From contig NZ_QPQT01000001.1 of the NCBI RefSeq assembly GCF_003605125.1, positions 62,001-126,000 of the forward strand: a DNA stretch of 64,000 nt. The letters run 5' to 3'. The stretch is from Shewanella algidipiscicola (GTDB taxonomy: Bacteria; Pseudomonadota; Gammaproteobacteria; Enterobacterales; Shewanellaceae). This document shows positions 28,776 to 37,556 of the stretch, one piece after another. Made by a program: the position numbers and the translations under genes. How positions within the stretch are numbered: position 1 is the first letter of the stretch; each line of letters opens with the position of its first letter. A model generated the notes under the pieces. That model was given only the letters and a program-made list of their open reading frames with translations, was not told where the DNA came from and did not search any database.

Positions 28776-30688
28776 TAACCTTAGAGCAACCCTTAACTGC
28801 ACTGTTAAAACAGTGGGAACAAGAACGACTATTAACCCCACTCGATCGCCATTTTGCACTGCAGATGAGTGCGCTGCATCCTGGCAGCAATGAACTGTTT
28901 ATCTTGATCTGCGCCCTGCTCAGCCGCCAACTGTCACTGCAGCATAGCTGCCTGCCCATTGAGCAGATAGATGTCGATAACCCCATGAGTGAGCAGCAAG
29001 CTCAATGCCGTATCACCTTAAGTCCACAGGAGATCATCGCTGAGCTGAGTCGCTGCGATGCGGTCGGCTTAGCGCCTGAGCAACTCGATAAACCGCTGAT
29101 CCTTGATGGCTTCAACCTCTACTTGCAACGTTATTACCAGTTTGAATCTCGCGTGGGACAGCAACTCAACGCCTTAGCCCAGCCCATTCGCGTGAGTGAT
29201 ATCGGCGCAAGCACCAATATGCTCGCCAGCTTATTCGCCCCTACCGAGAGGCAATATGACTGGCAAAAAATCGCCACGGCCACAGCGCTCACTCAAAAGC
29301 TGGCGGTGATCACGGGCGGCCCGGGGACGGGTAAAACCACCACAGTGACTAAGCTACTCTTGTTATTGTGTCAGCAAGAAACCATGACTATCCGCCTCGT
29401 TGCGCCCACGGGTAAGGCCGCAGCGCGATTAAGTGAGTCGATTAAAGCCTCTAAAGCGCGCCTAGCCACTGAACTGGCTCCCTTTAGTGACATTATCGAT
29501 CTTAACGCATTACAACAGGTGCCGGAGGAAGCCTCGACGCTACATCGTTTACTGGGGGTTATTCCCAACTCGCACCGTTTCCGCCACGATAGCGACAACC
29601 CACTGCGACTGGATCTCTTGGTGGTCGATGAAGCCTCAATGGTGGATCTGCCTATGATGTATAAACTGCTTAATGCCTTGCCTAGTCATGCTCGGCTTAT
29701 TTTACTTGGCGATCAGGATCAGCTGGCGTCGGTAGAAGCCGGCGCTGTGCTGGCCGATATTTGCGCTGGGTTAAAAGACAGAAATGGTCAATGGTCAATG
29801 CGCTACTCGCAAGATAAGGCAGCATTACTCAGCCAGCTCACGGGGACAGATCTTAATGGCTTTGTCAGCGAATCACCCCAGCTCGGTGACAGTTTGGCGA
29901 TGCTGATGCACAGCCACCGCTTTAAGGGGGATGCCGGTATTGGTCAACTGGCCAGCGCCGTTAACATCAGTGATTTAGCGGCCATAATACAGGTCTGGCA
30001 GCGCGGTTATGAGGAACTGCTGTGGATTGAGCATCAGATTAATCAGCAAGCCAATTTGGGCTTAAACGCCTTGCTCGAGCGCAGCGTGGCGCAATATCGT
30101 CACTACCTTGAGGCGATCACTCAAGCGCAAGATGCCATGAGTATTATCGACAGCTTCAATCGTTACCGCGTGCTGTGCGCCATGCGCGCTGGTGAATATG
30201 GCGTCGATGGCATTAATGCCAGTATCACCCAAGCCCTCGCCAAGGAAAAATTGGTCAACCCGGCCACTGAATTTTATGCAGGGCGGCCGGTGATCATCCA
30301 AAGTAACGATTATAACCTTGGTCTGTTTAATGGTGATATCGGCATTATTTTGCCCGATGCCCATAACCAACATCGCTTAATGGCCCATTTTGTTCAAGCC
30401 GATGGCACCTTACTCAAAGTGTTACCGGCGCGCCTGCCAAGCCACGACACCTGTTATGCGATGACAGTGCATAAAAGCCAAGGCAGCGAATTTAGCCACG
30501 TGGCGTTAGTCATGCCACCTCGCCCAAGTGTCGCCCAGCGGCAACTGCTCACCAAAGAGTTGGTGTATACGGCGATCACTCGCGCTAAACACCATTTTAC
30601 CTGTTTAGGTAGCCAGCGCGTGTTTGAACAAGCATGCAGCCAAGCCACACTGCGCGCATCAGGACTGGCGAAACGCTTATGGCAGTAA
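28772..30688 (+). CDS. recD: Exodeoxyribonuclease V alpha subunit
   Basis: A 638-residue superfamily 1B 5'-3' helicase of RecBCD. Walker A is GGPGTGKTTT (about residues 182-191). Walker B is LLVVDEASMVDLPMMY. Motif III is RLILLGDQDQLASVEAGAVLADI. The C-terminal motifs are YAMTVHKSQGSEFSHVALVMP and ELVYTAITRAKHHF. It overlaps recB by ATGA, the usual coupling. A 6-7-bp inverted repeat at 30698-30715 follows the stop but has no T run on this strand. Confidence 0.97.
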   Translation: MITLEQPLTALLKQWEQERLLTPLDRHFALQMSALHPGSNELFILICALLSRQLSLQHSCLPIEQIDVDNPMSEQQAQCRITLSPQEIIAELSRCDAVGLAPEQLDKPLILDGFNLYLQRYYQFESRVGQQLNALAQPIRVSDIGASTNMLASLFAPTERQYDWQKIATATALTQKLAVITGGPGTGKTTTVTKLLLLLCQQETMTIRLVAPTGKAAARLSESIKASKARLATELAPFSDIIDLNALQQVPEEASTLHRLLGVIPNSHRFRHDSDNPLRLDLLVVDEASMVDLPMMYKLLNALPSHARLILLGDQDQLASVEAGAVLADICAGLKDRNGQWSMRYSQDKAALLSQLTGTDLNGFVSESPQLGDSLAMLMHSHRFKGDAGIGQLASAVNISDLAAIIQVWQRGYEELLWIEHQINQQANLGLNALLERSVAQYRHYLEAITQAQDAMSIIDSFNRYRVLCAMRAGEYGVDGINASITQALAKEKLVNPATEFYAGRPVIIQSNDYNLGLFNGDIGIILPDAHNQHRLMAHFVQADGTLLKVLPARLPSHDTCYAMTVHKSQGSEFSHVALVMPPRPSVAQRQLLTKELVYTAITRAKHHFTCLGSQRVFEQACSQATLRASGLAKRLWQ

Positions 30689-30819
30689 CAACATAAAATA
30701 GGCTGGCAAGCCTATAAAATCGTCAAACGATAACGGCGCTTGATAGCAAAACTTGCATAAAATTATTAGCGCGTCATAGTGCATCATAACATCTACATTC
30801 AGTTGTAAACGGAGACCCG

Positions 30820-31830
30820 ATGAGTCCGACCAATCTATTATTGTTATGTGGTGGTGGCGGTGATGAACACGCTATCTCACTGTTGTCAGCTAACTATTTT
30901 GAAACTTCGCTGGCAAAATTAGACCAGGTGAATGTGCTGCGTGTCGAACTGGACGGCCATGGTCAGTACACCACCAAAGACGGCCACCGCTGTGAGCTCA
31001 CTAATCGTAAAGAGATCCGTTTCGAAGATGACAGCATAGCGCCTTGGCCTGTGGATTACGTCATTCCTTGTATACATGGCTATCCGGGTGAAACGGGTGA
31101 TATTCAATCCTATTTTGAACTAATAAAACTGCCCTATTTTGGCTGTAACTCAGAAGGTTCGAGTAACTGTTTTAACAAGGTCACCGCAAAAATGTGGTTT
31201 AGCGCACTGGGGATCCCCAATACCCCCTACCTGTTTTTAAATCAACTCGATGACGACGCCATTGAACAAACGCAGCAAGCCTTGGCGGACTGGGGCTCCA
31301 TTTTCATTAAAGCCGCCTCACAAGGCTCATCTGTTGGCTGCTACCGAGTTGATGATGCAGCGCTTATCCAAACTACGCTGACCGATGCCTTTCAATATTC
31401 CCCCTATGTGGTAGTTGAAAAAACCATCAAGGCTCGGGAATTAGAGGTGGCTGTCTATCAATATAAAGGGCAGACAGTGGCGACCCTGCCCGGTGAAGTG
31501 ATCTGTGCTGGCGACACTTTTTATACCTTCAATGAAAAATATGCAGCTAACAGTAAGGCTACTACACAAGTGGTTGCCGATGTTTCGCCGGCTATCGCCC
31601 AACAAATACAGCAGTATGCCATCAAAGTATTTGATGGCATGAAACTGCGTCATTTGTCACGTATCGACTTTTTCTTAACCGAGCAAGGTGAGATCTTACT
31701 CAATGAGATCAATACCTTTCCGGGCTTAACTCCAATCTCTATGTTTCCTAAGATGCTAGCCAACCATGGCGACGATTTTAGTGCGTTTTTACACGAAACC
31801 ATTATGGCGGGGTTATCGGCGGAAAAATAA
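30820..31830 (+). CDS. ddl: D-alanine--D-alanine ligase (ATP-grasp)
   Basis: A 336-residue cytoplasmic ligase that joins two D-alanines for peptidoglycan precursors. Family blocks are [77 protein letters not shown] and [36 protein letters not shown]. The N terminus ([19 protein letters not shown]) has the glycine-rich loop. It stands outside the division cluster, so it may be one of two ligases in the genome. GGAG precedes the ATG, and a strong terminator follows. Confidence 0.93.
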   Translation: MSPTNLLLLCGGGGDEHAISLLSANYFETSLAKLDQVNVLRVELDGHGQYTTKDGHRCELTNRKEIRFEDDSIAPWPVDYVIPCIHGYPGETGDIQSYFELIKLPYFGCNSEGSSNCFNKVTAKMWFSALGIPNTPYLFLNQLDDDAIEQTQQALADWGSIFIKAASQGSSVGCYRVDDAALIQTTLTDAFQYSPYVVVEKTIKARELEVAVYQYKGQTVATLPGEVICAGDTFYTFNEKYAANSKATTQVVADVSPAIAQQIQQYAIKVFDGMKLRHLSRIDFFLTEQGEILLNEINTFPGLTPISMFPKMLANHGDDFSAFLHETIMAGLSAEK

Positions 31831-31898
31831 CCGCCTCATGAGCTTATCCAGAGGCGTAGATTGTAAGGTGTTATGCGTCATTAGCATCGATTGAGTAC

Positions 31899-31926
31899 AA
31901 AAAAGGGAGCCAAGGCTCCCTTTTTT
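31899..31926 (+). terminator. Bidirectional Rho-independent terminator between ddl and hsp20
   Basis: Stem AAAAAAGGGAGCC / GGCTCCCTTTTTT with a two-base AA loop. It sits between the convergent ddl and small heat-shock genes, so A and T runs serve both directions. Confidence 0.92.
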
Positions 31927-31971
31927 GTTTGTGTGAGCAATGCTGTCTAAGCCGCATTGGCTAAGGCGGTA

Positions 31972-32415
31972 TTACTCTTTATTGAGTAAACCTGAGTGGT
32001 TGATCTCAATTTTACGAGGTTTGAGCATCTCAGGGATCTCACGTTTGAGATCGATATTGAGTAAGCCGTTTTCTAAATCGGCACCAATCACGGTGACATA
32101 ATCAGCTAACTGGAATGTACGCTCAAAACCACGCTCAGCAATACCTTGGTATAAGTATTTGCGTTGTTCATTGGCTTGTTCCGCCTTTGTGCCCTTCACA
32201 ATCAATTTATCACCTTCGCTGGTGATCTCTAATTCTGGCATCGAAAAGCCGGCTACAGCCATGGTAATACGGTAACGATTTTCGCTGAGTAGCTCGATGT
32301 TATAAGGTGGGTAACCTGAGTTACCTTTGTTCGCTGCTGCATGCTCTGCAAGCTGAGCTAAACGGTCATAACCAATGGCACTGCGATAAAGTGGAGATAG
32401 ATCATAATTACGCAT
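31972..32415 (-). CDS. ibpA: Small heat-shock protein, Hsp20/IbpA type
   Basis: A 147-residue holdase chaperone that binds unfolding proteins in the cytoplasm. The start [22 protein letters not shown] is characteristic of IbpA/IbpB. The alpha-crystallin domain runs about residues 40-125 with [25 protein letters not shown] and [43 protein letters not shown]. The C-terminal motif for oligomer contacts is present as a KPRKIEI segment. Regulation is readable: a sigma-32-like promoter (32613-32643), and a hairpin over its ribosome binding site (32419-32442) of the ROSE thermometer kind. Only one ibp gene is seen here. Confidence 0.94.
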   Translation of the reverse strand: MRNYDLSPLYRSAIGYDRLAQLAEHAAANKGNSGYPPYNIELLSENRYRITMAVAGFSMPELEITSEGDKLIVKGTKAEQANEQRKYLYQGIAERGFERTFQLADYVTVIGADLENGLLNIDLKREIPEMLKPRKIEINHSGLLNKE

Positions 32416-32418
32416 TTT

Positions 32419-32442
32419 TATATCCTTGTATTAAGCAATATA
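32419..32442 (-). promoter_or_regulatory. ROSE-like RNA thermometer hairpin over the ibpA ribosome binding site
   Basis: On the transcript the arms are UAUAUUGCUU and AAGGAUAUA, separated by a five-base loop AAUAC. They pair almost completely, leaving the G of UUGCU bulged and burying the AAGGA ribosome binding site. The U-U/C-G-C-U sequence against the Shine-Dalgarno with a bulged G is the hallmark of ROSE elements. A second hairpin (CCCA/TGGG) is visible just upstream, near 32460-32475. The leader from the predicted promoter is about 190 nt. Confidence 0.82.
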
Positions 32443-32612
32443 GTGAAAATTTGGCCGACCACCCATATAGTGGGCTTGAGTCGCACCGTTTGACTGTCTC
32501 TCTAGTTACGTTAATTCAATGAGGGTGACAGCCCTGTTAATGGTCGATTGCACAGCCCCAAAGGCACTGTACTTCAGTCAACCCGAAAGCCTCGTCGAGC
32601 GCTTCCTACAGA

Positions 32613-32643
32613 CTATATAGGGATAGGCAAAATTGTTTTCAAG
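32613..32643 (-). promoter_or_regulatory. Sigma-32-like heat-shock promoter of ibpA
   Basis: On the minus strand a perfect CTTGAAA (32643-32637), a 14-base spacer and CCCTATATAG (32622-32613) closely follow the sigma-32 consensus (CTTGAAA, 13-15, CCCCATnTA). The position gives a leader of about 190 nt in front of the small heat-shock gene. Confidence 0.78.
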
Positions 32644-32694
32644 TCATCACTGCAAAAAATTTTATCGCGTCTAACTTATCTATTAACCGCCAAT

Positions 32695-32721
32695 AAAAAA
32701 GCAGCCTTGCGGCTGCTTTTA
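32695..32721 (-). terminator. Terminator of the UshA-family gene
   Basis: Stem GCAGCC / GGCTGC with a TTGC loop, flanked by A6 and T4. On the minus strand it ends in T6, downstream of the nucleotidase gene and ahead of the ibpA promoter, and so insulates the two. Confidence 0.85.
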
Positions 32722-32788
32722 CACTGTAAAGTGTAAGGTAATAACCCTAACGCCTCTGGCATAGCCAGGTGCTAGTTAAATCATGTCA

Positions 32789-34501
32789 TTACTCTGCTGC
32801 ACAACTTGCAACGACTTTACCCGCTTTAGTGAACGTGAGCTCGCCATCTACCGGCGCATAATCGGCTATCGATAGGCTTGGGTTTTTAACGAAGTAATCA
32901 CGGAATACCGCGGCATCGGTCAACTGGGTGTCAATATAATTTGGGTGTTGGTTAACGATAGGGTAATCATCACCACCCGCTGCACTAAAGTGGATCAGTG
33001 CAAAGGTGTAATTTTGCTCTAGGTCAAAGGCGCGGCCACCTAATTGAGCAATATCGACAGTCCCTGCATCACAATTAACGTCCATTGCGACTTTGTTAAA
33101 TTGTGGGTAACCTCCACCGGTTTTAACAGCAACAGCGGCCAGGTAATCTTGCACTTCAGCGCCGGTCATGGTGACGTATGACACAAAGTTACCAAATGGC
33201 TGCACGGTCAGTACATCACGATAAGAAATATCACCTTGTGCAATCGATGCGCGAATACCGCCTGAGTTCATTACGCCAAAATCGGCCGTCACATTAAAGT
33301 TATTGGTCACAAATTCAGAATATGCAGTTGTCAGCAATTGACCTAGGTTAGTTTGCTGACCACGTACTATATTTCGCTCCCCTTCAAATACCCCATCGGT
33401 GTACGAGATCACCACATCAAGCAACTCTTGACCGCGCTCTTGGTAAGGCTTGAGCATGGCATACACATCTTGGTCTTGCTCAATCTCTTCGGTCACGTAG
33501 ACCAATTCACCAGCGTCATCTTTGGTCTTTAAGTTAATTGGGATCAACTGATAACTTGCCAGCGTTAACTCACCGTCAAGGTATTCAAAATCGGCGCGGC
33601 CCACATACTTGCCCCACTCGTGAGCTTGCATGATATAGGTGCCATTTTGCATATCAGGTTTACACTCATCACCAGGTTTGAAGTCGGCATATTCGCTGCC
33701 TTCCATACACACTGGATTTTGCGAATGACCACCAATAATGGCTTGTAATTGGCCAGCCTCCACTGAGCGGGCTAACAACACATCACCTGGGGCCTCTGTA
33801 CCATGATTACCGTTGGCGTAATGGCCCATGTGGGTTAGTGCAAATACCATATCCACAGTTTCATTTTGTTCAATTTCAGCTAATACTTTTTTAAGCTCGA
33901 CCTGTGGATCCGTAAAGCTTAGTGGCTCAACATTTTCCGGGTTAACGATCTTTGGTGTATCAACGGTTGTGAAACCGACAATGGCCACTTTAACCCCATC
34001 AAGTTCAAACACACGGTAGGGTTCAAAATAGCGCTCATCACTATTTTTATGGTAAATGTTAGCCGCTAACATGGGGAATCTAGCCAGCGTTTGCTGCATA
34101 TCGAGCACATCTAATGAGTTATCAAACTCATGATTACCCACAGCCATTGCATCGTATTCCAGTAGGTTCATACCGACAAAATCGGGAATAGCCTGTTGCA
34201 TATCAGACTCTGGAACACCGGTATTGATATCACCACCAGACAAAACGATGGCTTGGCCACCACGGCTTTCAACTTCGTCTTTAATCTGTTCGATGACCGT
34301 CATACGAGCGGCCATACCATATTCGCCTTTGCTGTTTTGCCAAAAACGACCGTGGTTATCGTTGGTGTGGATCACAGTAAATGTTTTACAAGCATCACCT
34401 GCAAGTTCACATGCTGTTTTAACTTGATCATCATCGCTATTACAACCAGCAAGTGCAGCGAGCACTGCTGTCGCAACTAATCCTTTAATAAGCTTATTCA
34501 T
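32789..34501 (-). CDS. UshA-family 5'-nucleotidase/phosphoesterase lipoprotein
   Basis: A 570-residue exported metallophosphoesterase that should hydrolyse nucleotides (5'-nucleotidase or UDP-sugar hydrolase). A lipobox (LAALAGC, Cys19) suggests a lipid anchor. Metal-site motifs are FTVIHTNDNHGRF, IVLSGGDINTG, MAVGNHEFDN, FALTHMGHYANGNHG and AIIGGHSQNP. The C-terminal 5'-nucleotidase domain (about 365-540) holds GVMNSGGIRASIAQGDISYRDVLTVQPFGNFV. Most UshA enzymes are soluble periplasmic; a lipoprotein form is common in marine gammaproteobacteria. The exact substrate cannot be read. Confidence 0.9.
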   Translation of the reverse strand: MNKLIKGLVATAVLAALAGCNSDDDQVKTACELAGDACKTFTVIHTNDNHGRFWQNSKGEYGMAARMTVIEQIKDEVESRGGQAIVLSGGDINTGVPESDMQQAIPDFVGMNLLEYDAMAVGNHEFDNSLDVLDMQQTLARFPMLAANIYHKNSDERYFEPYRVFELDGVKVAIVGFTTVDTPKIVNPENVEPLSFTDPQVELKKVLAEIEQNETVDMVFALTHMGHYANGNHGTEAPGDVLLARSVEAGQLQAIIGGHSQNPVCMEGSEYADFKPGDECKPDMQNGTYIMQAHEWGKYVGRADFEYLDGELTLASYQLIPINLKTKDDAGELVYVTEEIEQDQDVYAMLKPYQERGQELLDVVISYTDGVFEGERNIVRGQQTNLGQLLTTAYSEFVTNNFNVTADFGVMNSGGIRASIAQGDISYRDVLTVQPFGNFVSYVTMTGAEVQDYLAAVAVKTGGGYPQFNKVAMDVNCDAGTVDIAQLGGRAFDLEQNYTFALIHFSAAGGDDYPIVNQHPNYIDTQLTDAAVFRDYFVKNPSLSIADYAPVDGELTFTKAGKVVASCAAE

Positions 34502-35089
34502 TATTACATCAACCCCTAATTTTAGTTTTTAATAACCATTATTCTTGTGCCGGCGAATCGGAGTTATCGCCAGCCAATATAATAACAAACATTACACCTA
34601 AATTGTGGCATTTTTATGAACAAGCTTGAGCTAACTCATTATTTTAAAACAATTTTATTAAAATCATTGTTCGTTAACAAAAACAAGGGCGTTTAAAAGT
34701 GAAAACAAACACGATCATTGGCACTTCACTTTGAAATAAAATCGCTACATTTAAATCACTTACATCAGTCAAGTATCTATAACCCAGCATCCTCTACTCA
34801 AAACAACAAAACAGTAACAATCCTCCCGTGATTGCTCCAGAGATGAAACTTTTATGCATTTTATTGGTTAACTCAAGGTCATTAATGCTGGTAAAGCGTC
34901 AATAGGAGCGATGCCGATTTGTGGATGCTTAACTGCGCGCCACAACAATAAATTGCGGCGCGTGTAACTTAGGTGACTGGATAGCGCGATATAGCATTAG
35001 CGATTGACTCGAAGAAGACGGCCTAACGCCGCACGGAACTTGAGCCGTTTATGTCGCATCATGGCTGATTATAGGGAGTTAATTTGTGC
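34502..35089. other. 588-bp intergenic stretch with one GC-rich hairpin
   Basis: No gene is seen. The right part contains an imperfect stem (CGCGCC..CAA at 34936-34945 with TTG..GGCGCG at 34953-34962, one mismatch, 7-base loop). A second small GC-rich inverted repeat near 35018-35035 could be a weak terminator for the esterase gene on the minus strand. The left, AT-rich part should contain the promoter of the nucleotidase gene. Confidence 0.55.
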
Positions 35090-35761
35090 TTAGCTTAAAC
35101 AGTCAGTCAACCAGCGGCCAATATCTTGTAACTGATTTGGCAGCACGCTATGCCCCATAGGGTAGGTTTGCCACTGGGTTGGGTAACCTGCGGCGCGAAT
35201 AAGCTCAAACGCCGCCAATCCTAAAGATAACGGCACCACCTCATCTTGCTCACCGTGCTGCTGTAAAATAGGCGTCGTTAAATTTGCTTCACTTAGCTGC
35301 GTTGGTAATGCATTACCTGTTGGCAGATAACAAGAGAGCGCCATGATCCCAGCTAATTTTTTAGGGTATCGCAATCCGGTAAATAGGCTCATCACCCCAC
35401 CTTGACTGAAGCCAGCTAAGACAATGTTCTCTGCTGGGATCCCCGCCGCTACCTGTCGATCGATTAAAGCGGCGATGGCTTTCTCAGAATGCAGCACGCC
35501 TGGCATATCGGCGCGATTATCCATCTCCATCCCCTTGATATCATACCAAGCAGGCATGACATAACCTTGATTAATGGTCACGGCCATACTTGGCGCATGG
35601 GGGAAAATAAACCGCACAGCTAGCGCATCTGGCATGCCTAACATGGGGACGACTGGGGCAAAACCGGCCCCAGAATCTCCCAATCCATGTAACCAGATCA
35701 CACAGGCTTTAGCGGGAAATTTGGGTTCTATGGTGATCTGCTCTAATGGCTGATTCGACAT
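35090..35761 (-). CDS. Carboxylesterase/lysophospholipase-like alpha/beta hydrolase
   Basis: A 223-residue cytoplasmic serine hydrolase of the carboxylesterase II/acyl-protein thioesterase-like family. The triad is S119 in LAGFSQGGVMSL, D173 in QHGEQDEVVP and H204 in YPMGHSVLPNQ. WLHGLGDSGAGFAPVVP forms the oxyanion region. The ATG at 35761 is preferred over one six codons upstream because AAAGGA stands ahead of it. The natural substrate of these enzymes is unsettled; short esters or lysophospholipids are likely. Confidence 0.9.
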   Translation of the reverse strand: MSNQPLEQITIEPKFPAKACVIWLHGLGDSGAGFAPVVPMLGMPDALAVRFIFPHAPSMAVTINQGYVMPAWYDIKGMEMDNRADMPGVLHSEKAIAALIDRQVAAGIPAENIVLAGFSQGGVMSLFTGLRYPKKLAGIMALSCYLPTGNALPTQLSEANLTTPILQQHGEQDEVVPLSLGLAAFELIRAAGYPTQWQTYPMGHSVLPNQLQDIGRWLTDCLS

Positions 35762-36121
35762 TTTTATATCCTTTAACAAGAGATTGGGGATTGTTTATGG
35801 TAGTGATGACTGCAGCGATGATGCCAATGTTGTTCGATTCACACACGCGCAGTCGAAAAATGAGTGTCACGGTTTAGGTTGTTATCTGAAGCGCCACCGA
35901 AACGATAGCCTACTCATCAATGGCTCTCACCTCGCCATTGAGCACACTTAAAAGGAATGGCCAACAAAAATTAAGCCAATCCGCTGGTGCGCAATCATAA
36001 CAGGAAGGCTCAACACACCCAACTATTCGAAAAATTCGATATTTTAAGGCCGTTTTCTGGCCTTTTTATTTCGTTGGTGGACTTATACACTCAATAGACC
36101 AGCAAATAATGAGGCAAACTA
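35762..36121. other. Divergent intergenic region, esterase / hydroquinone reductase
   Basis: A 360-bp gap between divergent genes. No ORF is convincing. Besides the promoters expected for both genes it contains a plus-strand terminator at 36046-36068 that does not follow any plus-strand gene. Confidence 0.5.
36046..36068 (+). terminator. Orphan Rho-independent terminator upstream of yqjG
   Basis: Stem AAGGCC / GGCCTT, loop GTTTTCT, followed by TTTTATTT on the plus strand. On the minus strand the tail is only TTAAAAT, so the plus strand is the better direction. No gene precedes it on this strand, so it could end a small RNA or act as an attenuator for the reductase gene 54 bp on. Confidence 0.65.
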
Positions 36122-37114
36122 ATGGGATTACTACAAGGTGGTAAGTGGGTCGACCAATGGTACGACACAGAAAAAACCGCGGGGCAATTTGTAAGAGAAG
36201 ATGCCGCCTTTCGTCATTGGATAACAAAGCCAACCCCTGACAACCCTCACCCTAAATTTGAACCTCAATCGGGCCGTTACCATCTTTATGTTTCGCTGGC
36301 CTGCCCGTGGGCACACCGCACCTTAATTTTTCGGTCATTAAAGTCACTGCAATCACATATCGATGTGACCGTAGTGGAGCCGCATATGTTGGCTAATGGC
36401 TGGGAGTTTAGTGGGCCAAACCAGAGTAGTGATGCCATACATATTGACGGGGCTGAGCCAGATAGCCTTAATGGCCATGATTATCTGTATCAACTGTATC
36501 AACAAGCAAAAGCGGATCATAGTGGCCGAGTTACCGTCCCTGTTTTGTGGGATAAGCACCACAACACCATTGTCAGTAACGAGTCGGCGGAGATCATCCG
36601 TATGTTTAACGATACGTTTGACGATATTACTGGTAATACCAGCGACTTTTACCCCAGTAAACTTCGAACTGAAATCGATACGCTAAATGATTGGATATAC
36701 CAAACCATTAATAATGGTGTCTATCGAGTCGGGTTTGCGACCACTCAACACGCCTATGCGCAGGCATTTGATACCCTATTTAGTGCGCTCGATACTTTAG
36801 AGCAACGCCTGAGGACCCAGCGATATCTCACTGGTGACACCATCACCGAAGCCGATTGGCGCCTGTTTACCACGCTTATCCGTTTCGATGCTGTGTACGT
36901 GGGCCACTTTAAGACCAACCGCAACAGGCTGGCCGATATGCCTGCCATTCACGCTTATATGAAGGCACTGTATCAATACCCTGGGATTGCAGAAACGGTT
37001 AATTTTGAACACATTAAGCAGCACTACTATTTCAGCCATGGGCAAATTAATCCCACCCGCATTGTGCCTGTAGGGCCAAGGCTGGATCTACTCAGTCCCC
37101 ATGGTCGTGATTAA
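36122..37114 (+). CDS. yqjG: Glutathionyl-hydroquinone reductase (omega-like GST)
   Basis: A 330-residue cytoplasmic enzyme that removes glutathione from glutathionyl-hydroquinones. The N terminus MGLLQGGKWVDQWYDT and the active site ACPWAHRTLIFR (Cys61) are characteristic of the Xi class. NESAEIIRMFN belongs to the glutathione-binding part. The helical C-terminal domain contains LTGDTITEADWRLFTTLIRFDAVYVGHFKTN. Length matches the E. coli YqjG (about 328). Monocistronic as far as can be seen. It probably protects against quinone stress. Confidence 0.94.
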   Translation: MGLLQGGKWVDQWYDTEKTAGQFVREDAAFRHWITKPTPDNPHPKFEPQSGRYHLYVSLACPWAHRTLIFRSLKSLQSHIDVTVVEPHMLANGWEFSGPNQSSDAIHIDGAEPDSLNGHDYLYQLYQQAKADHSGRVTVPVLWDKHHNTIVSNESAEIIRMFNDTFDDITGNTSDFYPSKLRTEIDTLNDWIYQTINNGVYRVGFATTQHAYAQAFDTLFSALDTLEQRLRTQRYLTGDTITEADWRLFTTLIRFDAVYVGHFKTNRNRLADMPAIHAYMKALYQYPGIAETVNFEHIKQHYYFSHGQINPTRIVPVGPRLDLLSPHGRD

Positions 37115-37199
37115 GGTCGTTGCAATGCGCCATGAGAATATGCTTAGTGAGAGCCACCATTATAAAATATTGATCTAGTAGCTTAAGTTGCCAGCGAGC

Positions 37200-37424
37200 T
37201 TAGCCGTCAATGCCAAGCTCGCTTGCCACGTCATCGAACTGTTCGATAGAGTCGAGTTTAATGCTCCAACGTACCGCGCCTGCATCGGCCACTAAGGTGA
37301 GCGCGCTGCGCATCAGCTTAATGTCTTCTGCCATGGCATATAACGACACGCCTGTTGCCGAAAGCAATATTTGGATCTCCTGCATCGACACCACAATCTT
37401 ACCTTGAGCGAAATTAATCACCAT
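37200..37424 (-). CDS. DUF3389-type small protein
   Basis: A 74-residue cytoplasmic protein of unknown function. The pattern MVINFAQGKIVVSMQEIQILL...MAEDIKLMRSALTLVADAGAVRWSIKLDSIEQFDDVASELGI agrees with what I recall of DUF3389, found in Shewanella and Vibrio. It shows no signal peptide, cysteine or charged patch that suggests a role. It lies downstream of the FKBP gene but behind a terminator, so it probably has its own promoter. Family call from memory only. Confidence 0.65.
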   Translation of the reverse strand: MVINFAQGKIVVSMQEIQILLSATGVSLYAMAEDIKLMRSALTLVADAGAVRWSIKLDSIEQFDDVASELGIDG

Positions 37425-37461
37425 TATTGGACCCGTCTTCTAGCGTTGAGTATGAACATAA

Positions 37462-37489
37462 AAAAACCCAAACGCTTGTCTGGGTTTTT
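37462..37489 (-). terminator. Terminator downstream of the FKBP gene
   Basis: Stem AAAAACCCA / TGGGTTTTT with a loop of about ten bases. On the minus strand it ends in T7, following the FKBP gene and the palindrome at 37513. Confidence 0.85.
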
Positions 37490-37512
37490 AGCGATATGGC
37501 ACTTAATTTTCA

Positions 37513-37546
37513 CCTTAGCCTCAGTGATGAATCACTGAGGCTAAGG
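37513..37546. repeat. Perfect 16-bp palindrome with a 2-bp centre
   Basis: Arms CCTTAGCCTCAGTGAT (37513-37528) and ATCACTGAGGCTAAGG (37531-37546) are exact inverse complements around GA. It lies 10 bp after the FKBP stop codon, before the true terminator. It has no T run, so it is a transcript-stabilising hairpin, a protein site or a mobile relic. Confidence 0.9.
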
Positions 37547-37556
37547 CATTAAAGAT

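Noticed and set aside
30698..30715. ATAGGCT/AGCCTAT hairpin after recD as a terminator
   Set aside because: Short stem and no T run on the plus strand; only the complement has T residues.
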